In this document: positions 24,867-32,920 of the stretch, piece by piece
Position numbering within the stretch: position 1 is the first letter of the stretch
How the letters are laid out: every line of letters starts with the position of its first letter
Assembly: GCA_030065935.1 (NCBI GenBank)
Contig: JASJCP010000045.1
Location: forward strand, 1-33,060
Source: Xenococcaceae cyanobacterium MO_167.B27
GTDB taxonomy: Bacteria; Cyanobacteriota; Cyanobacteriia; Cyanobacteriales; Xenococcaceae
Length of the DNA stretch: 33,060 bases
Direction of reading: 5' to 3'
Position numbers and translations under genes: made by a program
Notes under the pieces: model-generated
What the model saw: the letters and a program-made list of their open reading frames with translations, nothing else
The model's database searches: none
Told to the model about the DNA's origin: nothing

Positions 24867-25753
24867 CAAAATGCCCCAGAAATTACAACATTAAATTTAT
24901 ATTTGCAGCCATTTATTTGTTGCTGCCAGATTTAATCAACGCTTACTTTATAATTTGTTAGTCCTTAATTTTATCAGGTTATGAAGCTCAATCCTATAAA
25001 AGTCTTCTCAGATAACGAGATAGTTTATCTTGAGGACAAGGGAAAAATATCACCCTTTTCAAATTGCAACAGCCTTGGGGGAAACCGCTACAATTAGCTA
25101 ATCTGCTAGTTTTTTTATTCCTGCTGTTCCCTATAGCTTCTAGGCTATCTAAAAAACGCATATTTTCTTTATATTTTATCAAAATTGAGATTTTATTCCC
25201 AAGGATCGACCTATAACCCCCTTAACAGCCGTTTTGTGAGGCAAAAATCTATCAATAGATATTTATCATTACAAAATTATTTATACATTCCCTATTCCCT
25301 ATTCTGTATTTCCTATTCCCCATATCAAATATCTAATTTAAAAAATCCACAAACTCAATGATTGAGAGCAAGGAGCCAATTTAACTACATACAAAATACT
25401 TTTGTAATTCTCTAGGCATTAATTCTTATTAACAATCAAATTAAAAAATATAATCACGATTTATATTGTCAAAGGGGACATCGTTATCTATCCTTAATTA
25501 TGGAAAGGTAAATTAGCTATTCCCGTGAAATCTAAGTCAACTCATAACTAACTCAAAAAAACCAGTAAAAGAGAAAATTACAGACCCAGAAAGATGAAAG
25601 GAAACAGATTTGATCTAGGTCAAAGCTAAAACTACTCTCTTACAGGTAACTGTCTTAGTGAGTTCCCCAGAGGAAATTATGAGACTTGGTATGACGACGA
25701 ATTAACTAAATTTAGTTGCTGAATTTTGGCTTGAATAAGAAGGAATTAAGAAT
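24867..25753. other. 887-base divergent control region between ndhF4 and ccmK2
   Basis: It must contain promoters for both the ndhF4 and ccm operons. Visible are a heptamer repeat (25287-25321), a palindrome ACTAAATTTAGT near 25706, and an AAGGAATT ribosome site near 25741 serving ccmK2. A 62-codon minus-strand frame at 24994-25182 looks accidental. No clean -35/-10 pair stands out. Confidence 0.6.
25287..25321. repeat. Heptamer tandem repeat ATTCCCT, 5 copies
   Basis: Units ATTCCCT, ATTCCCT, ATTCTGT, ATTTCCT and ATTCCCC are in 7-base register. ATTCCCT is the reverse complement of AGGGAAT at 22704-22752, so ndhF4 is bracketed by inverted copies of one repeat. Confidence 0.85.
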
Positions 25754-26065
25754 ATGCCCATCGCAGTTGGAATGATTGAGACTTTAGGGTTTCCCGCAGT
25801 AGTAGAAGCTGCTGATGCTATGGTAAAAGCAGCCCGTGTTACCCTTGTTGGTTATGAGAAAATTGGTACAGGTCGGGTTACAGTAATTGTTCGTGGCGAT
25901 GTATCGGAAGTACAAGCTTCTGTATCTGCTGGGATTGAAGCTGCTAATCGTGTAAATGGTGGGGAAGTACTTTCGACTCACATTATTGCTCGTCCTCACG
26001 AAAACTTAGAATATGTCTTACCCATTCGCTACACAGAAGAGGTAGAACAATTCCGAACCTATTAG
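25754..26065 (+). CDS. ccmK2: Carboxysome shell hexamer CcmK2
   Basis: A BMC-domain protein of 103 residues that forms the flat hexameric facets of the beta-carboxysome shell. The sequence is nearly canonical ([19 protein letters not shown]). The pore loop is Lys36-Ile37-Gly38-Thr39, where the best-studied CcmK2 proteins have Ser39. It ends FRTY, as in CcmK2. It is the first gene of the ccm operon with a good ribosome site (AAGGAATT). The symbol follows length, C-terminus and order (K2 before K1 in Synechocystis). Confidence 0.96.
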   Translation: MPIAVGMIETLGFPAVVEAADAMVKAARVTLVGYEKIGTGRVTVIVRGDVSEVQASVSAGIEAANRVNGGEVLSTHIIARPHENLEYVLPIRYTEEVEQFRTY

Positions 26066-26226
26066 CTAGGATAGGTATCTTTGAGAGATTTGAGGGTGAA
26101 GTGGTATGGAGATAATTTCTAGCTCCTGAACATAATCATTGTCAGAGAGCAGTTTTCCGCCTATGGTTTCACCTTTGGTTCTTGCTATTTGGTTAATAAA
26201 AATATTTTTTAAGGAGTAAAATTTCC

Positions 26227-26565
26227 ATGTCTATTGCAGTTGGAATGATTGAAACTTTAGGGTTTCCCGCAGTAGTAGAAGCTGCTGACGCTATGGTAAA
26301 AGCAGCCCGCGTCACTCTGGTAGGATATGAAAAAATTGGTACAGGTCGGGTTACAGTAATTGTTCGTGGTGATGTATCTGAGGTACAAGCTTCCGTATCT
26401 GCTGGAATTGATAACGTGGGTCGTGTAAATGGTGGAAGAGTTTTATCTCACCATATTATTGCTCGTCCCCACGAAAACCTGGAGTATGTACTACCAATTC
26501 GTTACACTGAGGCGGTAGAACAATTCCGTGAAAGTGTCAATCCCCAGCCTTTAAGAAGACCATAG
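26227..26565 (+). CDS. ccmK1: Carboxysome shell hexamer CcmK1
   Basis: A second BMC hexamer protein of 112 residues, nearly identical to CcmK2 through residue 80 but with a longer C-terminus ([11 protein letters not shown]), the mark of CcmK1. The pore loop is also KIGT. It may mix with CcmK2 in facets. A strong ribosome site AAGGAG lies just upstream after a 161-base spacer. Its TAG stop is followed at once by the ccmL ATG, so the two are likely coupled. Confidence 0.95.
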   Translation: MSIAVGMIETLGFPAVVEAADAMVKAARVTLVGYEKIGTGRVTVIVRGDVSEVQASVSAGIDNVGRVNGGRVLSHHIIARPHENLEYVLPIRYTEAVEQFRESVNPQPLRRP

Positions 26566-26874
26566 ATGCAAATTGCCAAAGTTCGTGGCACAGTAGTAAG
26601 CACTCAAAAAGCTCCCAGTATGACGGGAGTTAAACTGCTATTAGTGCAGTTTATCGACGAATCAGGGCAGTTATTACCAAAATACGAAGTTGCAGCGGAT
26701 ATTGTGGGTGCTGGTATCAATGAGTGGGTTTTGGTAAGTAGGGGAAGTGCTGCTCGTATCGAAAGCCGTTACGAAGAACGTCCTTTAGATGCCACGATTG
26801 TAGGAATTATTGACACAGTTTCCGTCGATAATCGCTCTCTTTACAGCAAAAGAGAAGCAGAACGTTTTTCATAA
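26566..26874 (+). CDS. ccmL: Carboxysome vertex pentamer CcmL
   Basis: A 102-residue EutN/CcmL-fold protein whose pentamers close the 12 vertices of the shell. The N-terminus MQIAKVRGTVVSTQK and the VGAGINEWVLVSRGSAAR core are typical. It starts directly at the stop of ccmK1 with no gap (TAG-ATG), suggesting translational coupling and explaining the lack of its own ribosome site. Confidence 0.96.
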   Translation: MQIAKVRGTVVSTQKAPSMTGVKLLLVQFIDESGQLLPKYEVAADIVGAGINEWVLVSRGSAARIESRYEERPLDATIVGIIDTVSVDNRSLYSKREAERFS

Positions 26875-26963
26875 GAAAATTCCAGGGAATATTTGATAGT
26901 AGCAAAACAAGTTACTTACCTGAAATAGCTTTTGGCTTAGTTAATGTAGGAGAAAATTAAATC

Positions 26964-29000
26964 ATGGCAGTCCGCACTAAAGCGGCTCCCCCAACTCCTT
27001 GGTCGAGCGATCTAGCAGAACCACAAATCGATAGTAGTGCCTACGTACATTCATTTTCCAGATTGATTGGAGATGTTAGAGTAGGTGCGAATGTATTTAT
27101 AGCTCCTGGTAGCTCGATTAGAGCAGATGAAGGAACACCATTTTATATTGGAGAAAGCACTAATATTCAAGACGGTGTCGTTATTCATGGCTTGGAAAAG
27201 GGGAGAGTTACAGGAGATGACAGAAAAGAATATTCTGTCTGGATAGGTAAAAATACTTGTATCACTCACATGGCATTGATTCATGGTCCAGCCTATGTGG
27301 GAGATGAGTGTTTTATCGGGTTTCGTTCTACGGTATTTAATGCCAAAGTTGGCGATGGCTGTATTGTAATGATGCACGCTCTAATTCAAGACGTAGAAAT
27401 CCCACCTGGTAAATATGTCTCATCAGGAGCAGTAATTACTACTCAACAACAAGCAGACCGTCTGCCTGACGTTCAAGACAGCGATCGCGCTTTTGCCCAC
27501 CACGTAGTTCAAATTAACGAAGCTCTCCTAGCTGGATATCAATGTGCAGAAAATTCTGCTTGTATCAATCCCATCCGTGATACTGTTGCTGAACCTCAGT
27601 CAGATTCCCCAAAGAACACTAAAGATAATAACTATATAAATTCAGTAGGAAATATGAGTTTAAGTACTGATATCAGAACCCAGTTGAAATCACTGTTGGC
27701 TCAAGGATGCACTATCACTACTGAACACGCCAACAAGCGTCGTTTTAAAACCAAATCTTGGTTAACTGGTGGTGCGATCGCTGGTAGAAACGAAGACCAA
27801 ATTATGGGTCAACTAGCAGGCATTCTACAAGAACATCAAGGAGAATACGTCAAGCTAGTAGGAGTAAACCCCCAAGCCAAACGTCGAGTTGCTGAAATTA
27901 TCGTTCAGCGTCCTGAAGATACCCCCAGTCAAGGTAAAGTTGCAAGCTCTAGCACCAGTTACAGTAACGGTAATGGCTTTGCTAGTAATGGTAGCAATGG
28001 CACGGTCGATTTTTCTGGACAAATTAACTCTCTACTCTCTCAAGGTTGCAATATTGGTATTGAACACGCCAACAAGCGTCGTTTCAAAACTAAATCTTGG
28101 CTCACTGCCGGACAAGTTAGCGGTAGCCTCAATCAAGTCATGAGTGAGGTAACAGCAATAGCTAACCAACATCCTCAAGACTATGTTCGCATCATCGGTG
28201 TTGACCCCAACATCAAAAAAAGAATAGCGGAAATTATTGTACAACGCCCAGGAGAAGGAATTGCTACAGGCTCATCTAATGGCTCTAGCTTTGCTTCCCA
28301 TAGCTCCAGTAGCAGTTACAGCAGTCATACCGCAGCAAGTAGTGGATTGAGTGATTCCGCATTACAAGAAGTTCGCTCCTTACTATCGGCTGGCTACAAA
28401 ATAGGCACAGAACACGCTAACCAGCGTCGTTTCAAAACCAAGTCTTGGCAAAGTTGCTCTCCTATAGAAAGTACCCGTGCATCTGATGTTATATCAGCAT
28501 TAGAAGCTTGTTTGACAGAACACGCAGGAGAATACGTCCGTATGATCGGTATCGATCCTGCTGCCAAACGTCGCATTTCTGAAACTATAATTCAACGTCC
28601 TGGCGATCGCCAACAAGTAGCCCCAACTAATACTGCACCAGTTTCTAGTTCTAGCAATGGCTTTAGCTCCAGCAATGGGAATGGTAAATGGAATGGGAAT
28701 GGTCGCACTCACGGCTACAGTAACGAATTTAGCAACAAACACTTAAGTGAATCCGCATTACAAGAAATTCGCTCTTTACTATCGGCTGGCTACAAAATAG
28801 GCACAGAACACGCCAACAAGCGTCGTTTTAAAACCAAGTCTTGGCAAAGTTGCTCTCCCATTGATAGCCGTCATGAATTAGATGTAGTTGCTGCATTAGA
28901 AGCTTGTTTAGTAGAACACGCAGGAGAATACGTCCGTCTGATTGGTATAGATCCTGCTGCCAAACGTCGCGTCTCTGAAACTATAATTCAACGTCCATAA
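26964..29000 (+). CDS. ccmM: Carboxysome assembly protein CcmM: gamma-carbonic anhydrase plus four RbcS-like repeats
   Basis: A 678-residue protein that gathers RuBisCO into the carboxysome core and links it to the shell. Residues 1-205 form a left-handed beta-helix gamma-carbonic anhydrase with zinc ligands His75, His102 and His107, and the Cys194/Cys200 pair that forms the activating disulfide in the active Thermosynechococcus enzyme. Four small-subunit-like domains follow at about 236-317, 352-429, 466-547 and 596-678, each with EHAN(K/Q)RRFKTKSW, joined by Ser/Asn/Gly linkers. SSLD3 and SSLD4 each have a Cys pair 18 residues apart (498/516 and 630/648), the spacing of the redox pair in Synechococcus 7942; SSLD1 and SSLD2 do not. 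An AGGAG site precedes ATG 26964. An internal start at 27654 probably yields the short isoform. Confidence 0.96.
   Translation: MAVRTKAAPPTPWSSDLAEPQIDSSAYVHSFSRLIGDVRVGANVFIAPGSSIRADEGTPFYIGESTNIQDGVVIHGLEKGRVTGDDRKEYSVWIGKNTCITHMALIHGPAYVGDECFIGFRSTVFNAKVGDGCIVMMHALIQDVEIPPGKYVSSGAVITTQQQADRLPDVQDSDRAFAHHVVQINEALLAGYQCAENSACINPIRDTVAEPQSDSPKNTKDNNYINSVGNMSLSTDIRTQLKSLLAQGCTITTEHANKRRFKTKSWLTGGAIAGRNEDQIMGQLAGILQEHQGEYVKLVGVNPQAKRRVAEIIVQRPEDTPSQGKVASSSTSYSNGNGFASNGSNGTVDFSGQINSLLSQGCNIGIEHANKRRFKTKSWLTAGQVSGSLNQVMSEVTAIANQHPQDYVRIIGVDPNIKKRIAEIIVQRPGEGIATGSSNGSSFASHSSSSSYSSHTAASSGLSDSALQEVRSLLSAGYKIGTEHANQRRFKTKSWQSCSPIESTRASDVISALEACLTEHAGEYVRMIGIDPAAKRRISETIIQRPGDRQQVAPTNTAPVSSSSNGFSSSNGNGKWNGNGRTHGYSNEFSNKHLSESALQEIRSLLSAGYKIGTEHANKRRFKTKSWQSCSPIDSRHELDVVAALEACLVEHAGEYVRLIGIDPAAKRRVSETIIQRP
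27647..27656 (+). promoter_or_regulatory. Likely internal translation start for short CcmM
   Basis: AGGA (27647-27650) stands 3 bases before an in-frame ATG (27654, Met231), located between the carbonic-anhydrase domain and SSLD1. Starting here gives 448 residues containing only the four SSLDs, the equivalent of the M35/M52 short isoforms made by internal initiation in other beta-cyanobacteria. The spacing is a little short. Confidence 0.6.
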
Positions 29001-29020
29001 ATAAAGACGAATTACAACGG

Positions 29021-29076
29021 TAATTAGTAATTAGCAATTAACAACTGATTACTGATTACTGATTACTGATTACTGT
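29021..29076. repeat. Heptamer tandem repeat CTGATTA directly upstream of ccmN
   Basis: Four exact CTGATTA units (29045-29072) are followed by CTGT and preceded by degenerate TAATTAG units in 7-base spacing. The array fills the ccmM-ccmN gap and ends 4 bases before ATG 29081, where a ribosome site would be expected. Confidence 0.9.
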
Positions 29077-29080
29077 AAAA

Positions 29081-29845
29081 ATGTATTTACCACCTCTGCA
29101 ACCTGTAGTTAATTCCAAGATTCTTATTGGTGGGGATGTTGAAATTCACCCCACTGCATCTATAGCACCAGGAGTTATCATACAAGCTGCTCCCAATAGT
29201 CGTATTGTCATAGGTGCTGATGCTTGTATTGGGATGGGAGTTGTTCTTAATGCTTATGGTGGTGTCATTCATGTAGAAAATGGAGCGACTTTGGGTTCTG
29301 GAGTTTTAGTCATCGGAGAAAGCACAATTGGTAGCAACGCTTGTATTGGAACAGCAACGACAATTTTTAATGCTTCTGTCTCTCCTATGAAAGTTGTTAC
29401 TCCAGGTTCGATAATTGGGGACACCTCTCGATATGTAGAGAACAACTTTTCCGATAATAGCTCCACCACAAGTGATTCACCAACCAAGCCTTCAGAAATA
29501 GATGCTTTAAATGGAATTAAGAATGAAGATTCGGAAACTGCTACTATTTTGAAGCCCGAAGAATCACCAAAATCCGAAATTAATCAGCAACCAAATTCTA
29601 CTGAAAATAACTCAAAGACTGAGGAAATAGTTGATAGTTCACCTCCCCCTAATTCTCCCGATCCTTGGAGCGAAGAATCAGAGGAAGTAACAGAAACGAC
29701 AACAATTGTCGAAGAGATTGAAAAAAACCTCAAAATTCCAGAAGGAACGGCGATCGGTAAAGTCTATATCGATCAATTGTTAGTTACTCTTTTTCCTCAC
29801 AAAAATTCTCTCAATAAATCTCCCTCTTCAGGGCAGATTGAGTGA
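29081..29845 (+). CDS. ccmN: Carboxysome adaptor CcmN
   Basis: CcmN binds CcmM and recruits the shell. The 254-residue protein has an N-terminal hexapeptide-repeat beta-helix (about 1-115), a long Ser/Glu/Pro-rich linker (about 125-220) and a C-terminal amphipathic encapsulation peptide, KVYIDQLLVTLFPH (227-240), which docks on CcmK2. About 14 residues follow the peptide. No ribosome site is seen; heptamer repeats fill the upstream gap. Last gene of the ccm operon. Confidence 0.95.
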   Translation: MYLPPLQPVVNSKILIGGDVEIHPTASIAPGVIIQAAPNSRIVIGADACIGMGVVLNAYGGVIHVENGATLGSGVLVIGESTIGSNACIGTATTIFNASVSPMKVVTPGSIIGDTSRYVENNFSDNSSTTSDSPTKPSEIDALNGIKNEDSETATILKPEESPKSEINQQPNSTENNSKTEEIVDSSPPPNSPDPWSEESEEVTETTTIVEEIEKNLKIPEGTAIGKVYIDQLLVTLFPHKNSLNKSPSSGQIE

Positions 29846-30422
29846 TTGAAGTGCAAGATTATTGGGATTTACGATCTAATTAGTATCTCGATCTTTAACT
29901 TAAATAAGTATTTTTCAAAAAAAATCAAATAACTTTTTTGGGTCATTATAAACGGCTATTAACTCAAAAAAATACAGTTTATCGTCATTTTTGTGATTTT
30001 ACACAGATAATTTTTTAATTAATTAATCCTAAATTTTCGAGTATATATACTTAGGCTATCTTGGAAATGACAACTGATGCCAAATATATTGGCTTATGGT
30101 TGAATAGCATATAGCTAATTAATATTTCTTAACAAAATTGAGTAAACCATATTAAAGCATTAGTGAAACTAATCAATCACCCAAATAAATACAATCAAAT
30201 TTCCCAAAAAATATTGACAAAACTGATTTTAAAGTCTAAAAACTATGTTAAGATTATTACTTGAAAAAAGAATTAGTCATACGAAGATTAGCGACCTACA
30301 TTTTCGCTCTTGTATAGTGACTCTTACAGATTTTTCTTCCCAGTGAAATAGAGTCCACAGATATATTTAGACTCTAAAAAAGAAAACACTAAGCATCTTG
30401 TTTATGGAGGAATTAACCTAAC
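29846..30422. other. 577-base spacer upstream of rbcL
   Basis: No gene. An AT-rich imperfect stem pairs TTTTTTGGGT (29934-29943) with ACTCAAAAAA (29962-29971) and may end the ccm transcript. A palindrome AGTATATATACT lies at 30040-30051, and a candidate promoter at 30214-30242. The leader to rbcL is long and ends with GGAGG at 30406-30410. Confidence 0.55.
30214..30242 (+). promoter_or_regulatory. Candidate rbcLXS promoter
   Basis: TTGACA (30214-30219), a 17-base spacer and TAAAAA (30237-30242; 4 of 6 to consensus). It would give a leader of about 170 bases before rbcL. Other -10 choices exist nearby (TAAGAT at about 30250), so the exact start is uncertain. Confidence 0.4.
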
Positions 30423-31841
30423 ATGGTACAAACCAAATCATCCGCAGGGTTTGACGCAGGGGTAAAGGATTATCGCCTTACCTATTACACTCCTGACTAC
30501 ACTCCCAAAGACACTGATTTATTAGCTTGTTTCCGTATGACTCCCCAGCCTGGAGTACCTCCAGAAGAAGCTGGTGCTGCGGTTGCTGCTGAATCTTCTA
30601 CTGGTACTTGGACTACAGTATGGACTGACAATCTAACTGACTTAGATCGTTACAAAGGTCGTTGCTATGAAGTAGAGCCTGTACCTGGTGAAGACAATCA
30701 GTATTTCTGTTTTGTAGCTTATCCTTTAGACCTTTTTGAAGAAGGTTCTGTTACTAACGTATTAACCTCTTTGGTTGGTAACGTCTTTGGATTCAAAGCA
30801 TTACGTGCGTTACGTTTGGAAGATATCCGTTTCCCCGTTGCTTTAATCAAAACCTTCCCTGGACCTCCCCACGGTATCACTGTAGAGCGTGACAAGCTCA
30901 ACAAATACGGTCGTCCTCTGTTAGGTTGTACCATTAAACCCAAACTAGGTTTATCCGCTAAAAACTATGGTCGTGCAGTTTATGAGTGTCTTCGTGGCGG
31001 TCTAGACTTCACTAAAGACGACGAAAACATTAACTCTCAGCCTTTCATGCGCTGGCGCGATCGCTTCTTATTCGTACAAGAAGCAATTGAGAAATCTCAA
31101 GCAGAAACCAACGAAATCAAAGGTCACTACCTCAACGTTACTGCTGGTACTTGCGAAGAAATGCTCAAGCGTGCTGAATTCGCTAAAGAACTTGGCACAC
31201 CCATCATCATGCACGACTTCTTAACTGGTGGTTTTACTGCTAACACTACCCTATCCAAGTATTGTCGTGACAACGGTTTATTACTTCACATCCACCGTGC
31301 AATGCACGCAGTAATCGACCGTCAAAGAAACCACGGTATCCACTTCCGTGTCCTAGCTAAATGTCTCCGTCTCTCTGGTGGCGACCACTTACACTCTGGT
31401 ACTGTTGTAGGTAAATTAGAGGGTGAGCGCGGTATCACTATGGGATTCGTTGACTTAATGCGCGAAGACTATGTAGAAGAGGATCGTTCTCGCGGTATTT
31501 TCTTCACTCAAGACTACGCTTCTATGGGTGGAGTTATGCCTGTAGCATCTGGTGGTATCCACGTATGGCATATGCCCGCACTAGTAGAAATCTTCGGTGA
31601 TGATTCCTGCTTACAGTTCGGTGGTGGTACTTTAGGACACCCATGGGGTAATGCTCCTGGTGCAACAGCTAACCGTGTTGCTCTTGAAGCTTGTGTTCAA
31701 GCTCGTAACGAAGGTCGTAACTTAGCTCGTGAAGGTAACGACGTTATCCGTGAGGCTTGTCGTTGGAGTCCCGAACTAGCTGCTGCTTGCGAACTCTGGA
31801 AAGAAATCACCTTCGAGTTTGAAGCAATGGATACTCTCTAA
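30423..31841 (+). CDS. rbcL: RuBisCO large subunit (form IB)
   Basis: Fixes CO2 onto ribulose-1,5-bisphosphate; packed in the carboxysome as an L8S8 complex. The 472-residue sequence is full length. The catalytic lysine motif TIKPKLG has Lys172, the carbamylated lysine is Lys198 in [10 protein letters not shown], and the active-site segments HIHRAMHAV and [17 protein letters not shown] (loop 6) are intact. GGAGG lies 12 bases before ATG. It uses many C-ending codons compared with its AT-rich neighbours, as usual for very highly expressed genes. First gene of rbcL-rbcX-rbcS. Confidence 0.99.
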   Translation: MVQTKSSAGFDAGVKDYRLTYYTPDYTPKDTDLLACFRMTPQPGVPPEEAGAAVAAESSTGTWTTVWTDNLTDLDRYKGRCYEVEPVPGEDNQYFCFVAYPLDLFEEGSVTNVLTSLVGNVFGFKALRALRLEDIRFPVALIKTFPGPPHGITVERDKLNKYGRPLLGCTIKPKLGLSAKNYGRAVYECLRGGLDFTKDDENINSQPFMRWRDRFLFVQEAIEKSQAETNEIKGHYLNVTAGTCEEMLKRAEFAKELGTPIIMHDFLTGGFTANTTLSKYCRDNGLLLHIHRAMHAVIDRQRNHGIHFRVLAKCLRLSGGDHLHSGTVVGKLEGERGITMGFVDLMREDYVEEDRSRGIFFTQDYASMGGVMPVASGGIHVWHMPALVEIFGDDSCLQFGGGTLGHPWGNAPGATANRVALEACVQARNEGRNLAREGNDVIREACRWSPELAAACELWKEITFEFEAMDTL

Positions 31842-31852
31842 ACCCAGTCCAA

Positions 31853-31958
31853 GGTTATCAGTTAATAGCAAGATTCAAAGCTAAAAAGTTGCCTACAATA
31901 ACCAACTTTTAAATTAGTAGCCTGTAATCTAAAAGACTAATAACTATAACTGATAACT
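31853..31958 (+). promoter_or_regulatory. Structured rbcL-rbcX spacer
   Basis: GGTTATCAGTTA (31853-31864) can pair with TAACTGATAACT (31947-31958) over 12 bp with one wobble, enclosing a second stem, AAAAGTTG (31884-31891) with CAACTTTT (31903-31910). The structure lies between rbcL and rbcX and could stabilise the rbcL message or lower downstream expression. Confidence 0.45.
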
Positions 31959-31970
31959 GATAACTGAATA
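31943..31970. repeat. Heptamer tandem repeat CTGATAA upstream of rbcX
   Basis: ACTATAA, CTGATAA, CTGATAA and CTGAATA are in 7-base register, ending 2 bases before the rbcX ATG (31973). The unit is close to the CTGATTA array before ccmN. No ribosome site remains between array and start. Confidence 0.85.
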
Positions 31971-31972
31971 AG

Positions 31973-32374
31973 ATGCAGCCAAAAGACATTGCGAGAGATA
32001 CAGCTAAGATTGTACAAAACTATCTGACCTATCAAGCGGTAAAGGTCATTATCGCTCAACTGACGGAAACCAATCCAGCAGAAGCCATCTGGCTGAGACA
32101 GTATTCTTCTGGTGGAAAACTTCAGGATGGTGAAAAGTATATCGAAGGGCTAATGTCAGAACTTCAAGGAAAGCGATTGGTCATGCGAATTTTAATAGTT
32201 CGTGATGACTTAGTAGAGCAAGTTCTAGAGTACATCCCAGAGATAGTTAGTAGTTCTATTAAACAAGCGAACTTAGAGCATCGTCGTCGTCTTTTGGAGC
32301 GTCTTACTCAATCTTCTCCTCAAGCAGATAATACTGAGTTAGATGCTAGGGAATCTTCTGAAGAAAATAACTAA
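31973..32374 (+). CDS. rbcX: RuBisCO assembly chaperone RbcX
   Basis: RbcX dimers clamp the C-terminal tail of RbcL and help assemble the RbcL8 core. The helical 133-residue protein has the conserved [17 protein letters not shown] start, which forms the peptide-binding groove, the [17 protein letters not shown] segment and the [16 protein letters not shown] helix. The C-terminal tail is acidic and polar. It lies between rbcL and rbcS as in many beta-cyanobacteria, and rbcS follows after 11 bases. Confidence 0.96.
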   Translation: MQPKDIARDTAKIVQNYLTYQAVKVIIAQLTETNPAEAIWLRQYSSGGKLQDGEKYIEGLMSELQGKRLVMRILIVRDDLVEQVLEYIPEIVSSSIKQANLEHRRRLLERLTQSSPQADNTELDARESSEENN

Positions 32375-32385
32375 AGGATAAGCGA

Positions 32386-32721
32386 ATGAAAACATTACCT
32401 AAAGAGCGTCGTTACGAAACCCTTTCTTATTTACCCCCTTTAACTGACCAACAAATTTCCAGACAAATTGAATATATGTTGGAGCAAGGTTATATTCCTG
32501 GAGTTGAATTTGAAAAAGACCCTACTCCAGAATTACACCACTGGACTTTATGGAAACTTCCTTTATTCAATTGTCGCTCTGCTCAAGAAGTATTAGCAGA
32601 AGTTCGCGAGTGTCGTTCTGAATATTCTGATTGTTACATTCGTGTAGTTGGTTTTGACAATATTAGACAATGTCAAACTGTCAGCTTCATCGTCTATAAA
32701 CCAGGTGCTAGTCGTTACTAA
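32386..32721 (+). CDS. rbcS: RuBisCO small subunit
   Basis: A 111-residue small subunit that caps the L8 core. Typical stretches are [18 protein letters not shown] at the N-terminus, [11 protein letters not shown], and the [14 protein letters not shown] block. An AAGGA ribosome site lies in the 11-base gap after rbcX. The four SSLDs of CcmM in this window are distant relatives of it. Last gene of the operon. Confidence 0.98.
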   Translation: MKTLPKERRYETLSYLPPLTDQQISRQIEYMLEQGYIPGVEFEKDPTPELHHWTLWKLPLFNCRSAQEVLAEVRECRSEYSDCYIRVVGFDNIRQCQTVSFIVYKPGASRY

Positions 32722-32920
32722 GGTTAAATCATTTAACTCAACACCATTAAATCTCAGGTCAACAACCCATCGACGAAGTCGAGGGCTTGCAATATAGCCC
32801 ACAAGTTGACCAGACTAAGTCATTTAGTTGGCTACGTTAACGGCAAGTGTTTAAGTTCCTACCTTAAGGTGTGTGCCAGCCTTGAGCTCTAGAACCAGGT
32901 GGTTAAACAGGCTTAAAGGG
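32722..32920. other. Palindrome-rich spacer after rbcS
   Basis: Within 199 bases there are several inverted repeats: CCCATCGAC-GAA-GTCGAGGG (32767-32786), ACCTTAAGGT (32862-32871), GGCA/TGCC around it (32841-32844 with 32875-32878) and AGCCT/AGGCT (32878-32882 with 32909-32913). No coding frame fits. It may act as the rbc terminator, be an IS200/IS605-type end, or encode a structured RNA. Confidence 0.5.

Noticed and set aside
24994-25182. 62-codon minus-strand frame upstream of ccmK2
   Set aside because: No family, no ribosome site; chance frame in a regulatory region.
29021-29076. CRISPR-like array before ccmN
   Set aside because: Units are 7 bases with no spacers; these are tandem heptamers.
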